Below are positions 63,681 through 64,000 of a stretch of 64,000 nucleotides of DNA, piece after piece. The notes beneath the pieces are model-generated. The model was given only the letters and a program-made list of their open reading frames with translations, was not told where the DNA came from and made no database searches. Within the stretch, counting starts at the first letter, position 1. Each line of letters begins with the position of its first letter. Source of the DNA: JADFXI01 sp963784135. Its GTDB lineage: Bacteria > Nitrospirota > Thermodesulfovibrionia > Thermodesulfovibrionales > Dissulfurispiraceae. The position numbers and the translations under genes were made by a program. The DNA lies in contig CAWAQG010000016.1 in assembly GCA_963784135.1 (NCBI GenBank), positions 62,001 through 126,000 of the forward strand, read 5' to 3'.

Positions 63681-64000
63681 TTCCCCCTGGTGAGCGCTGA
63701 TACATCCAGCTTCACCATTAGATCTTTAGGGTCTTTAAAAGACTTGCTCCGCGCATCGAGCTCTTTTACGACAAGATATGGAGTTTGCGTCTCGATGTTA
63801 TAGAGGATATCCGCCAGAGCCCTGATATCGGGAACCGACATATCCATGCTTACAGTGACCACCATGAATTTGCCGAGTGTCTCGGGCTTTACTATCCGCT
63901 CACTCGATATAATCCCGCCCCGGGCGGTTATCATTCCTTTTACAGACTCCTGCAGTGCCGCCGCCGCGATTGAGGGCGTCTTTCCTTCTACAATCCTGGA
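63677..64000 (-). CDS. gspM: GspM-like type II secretion protein, 5' end outside window
   Basis: The open frame continues through the window edge (upstream residues SRIVEGKTPSIAAAALQ and then MITARGG). The visible part (FMVVTVSMDMSVPDIRALAD, then ILYNIETQTPYLVVKELDARS) matches the C-terminal ferredoxin-like domain of GspM/T2SSM_b. It would be part of the inner-membrane platform. It is coupled to gspC. Confidence 0.72.
   Translation of the reverse strand, partial: SRIVEGKTPSIAAAALQESVKGMITARGGIISSERIVKPETLGKFMVVTVSMDMSVPDIRALADILYNIETQTPYLVVKELDARSKSFKDPKDLMVKLDVSALTRGK

Noticed and set aside
1..64000. CRISPR array
   Set aside because: No regularly spaced repeats of 25-40 bases and no cas genes were seen; the heptamer arrays and the two 103-base repeats do not have the form of an array.

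Overview
The window reads as a chromosomal segment of a Gram-negative, probably anaerobic or microaerophilic bacterium. The gene content points to Nitrospirota (Thermodesulfovibrionia-like) or a neighbouring 'deltaproteobacterial' lineage: a futalosine hydrolase (menaquinone by the futalosine route), atpB-atpE detached from the other ATP synthase genes, RicT next to metG, type II secretion genes, many sigma-54 regulators and cysteine-rich PAS sensors. This placement is inference from protein character; no 16S or database match was available.

Layout. 1-2083 holds the 3' part of a large 2-hydroxyacyl-CoA dehydratase activase-like gene broken by several frameshifts, followed by a 30-codon basic gene of the COX24/AURKAIP1 type. 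2.2-13.8 kb is a patchwork mobile region: a collapsed tyrosine recombinase, a radical SAM protein, a nitroreductase, an ArsB/NhaD-type transporter, two overlapping tyrosine recombinases, a tiny Cys-rich peptide gene, and a MASE1-PAS hybrid histidine kinase split by an IS630-family element. 13.8-25.9 kb is mostly housekeeping: a Phd/RelE-type toxin-antitoxin pair behind a palindromic operator, a DUF1460-like amidase, a MetE-like methyltransferase, tmk-holB, DUF4160/DUF2442, ricT-metG-radC-purH-purD and a DUF89 protein. Of these, radC, purH and purD carry one-base indels. 26.0-31.5 kb has atpB-atpE with a strong terminator, a RibL-like nucleotidyltransferase, a phosphoesterase, an arsR-arsC-acr3 operon with a visible operator, and a DnaJ-like protein. 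31.5-33.8 kb holds a NarX-like kinase and a LuxR-type regulator.

34-41 kb looks like a small genomic island ending at a tRNA(CAU) gene. Its far side carries two ~103-bp direct repeats that begin with a copy of the tRNA 3' end. Inside are HicBA, DUF4258/DUF2283 modules, two putative nucleases, a truncated NERD protein and an intact IS3-family element with 3-bp target duplications.

41.3-64 kb returns to core genes: a PAS-GGDEF-EAL gene with frameshifts, the aromatic operon pheA-hisC-aroF plus an O-methyltransferase, pyk, nadB (whose last codons and stop lie in a ~182-bp palindromic element), an OsmC-like protein, mqnB, a PilZ protein, a FliL-like protein, a sigma-54 regulator with a HEAT protein, a thioredoxin reductase-like flavoprotein, a three-gene PhnD-like/heme-motif kinase/NtrC-type system, and type II secretion genes gspD, gspC and gspM.

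The most unusual items are the tRNA-anchored island, the palindromic element inside the nadB 3' end, the CXXCH-bearing sensor kinase operon, cysteine-rich PAS domains shared by two sensors, and clusters of homopolymer frameshifts that are more likely sequence errors than gene decay.
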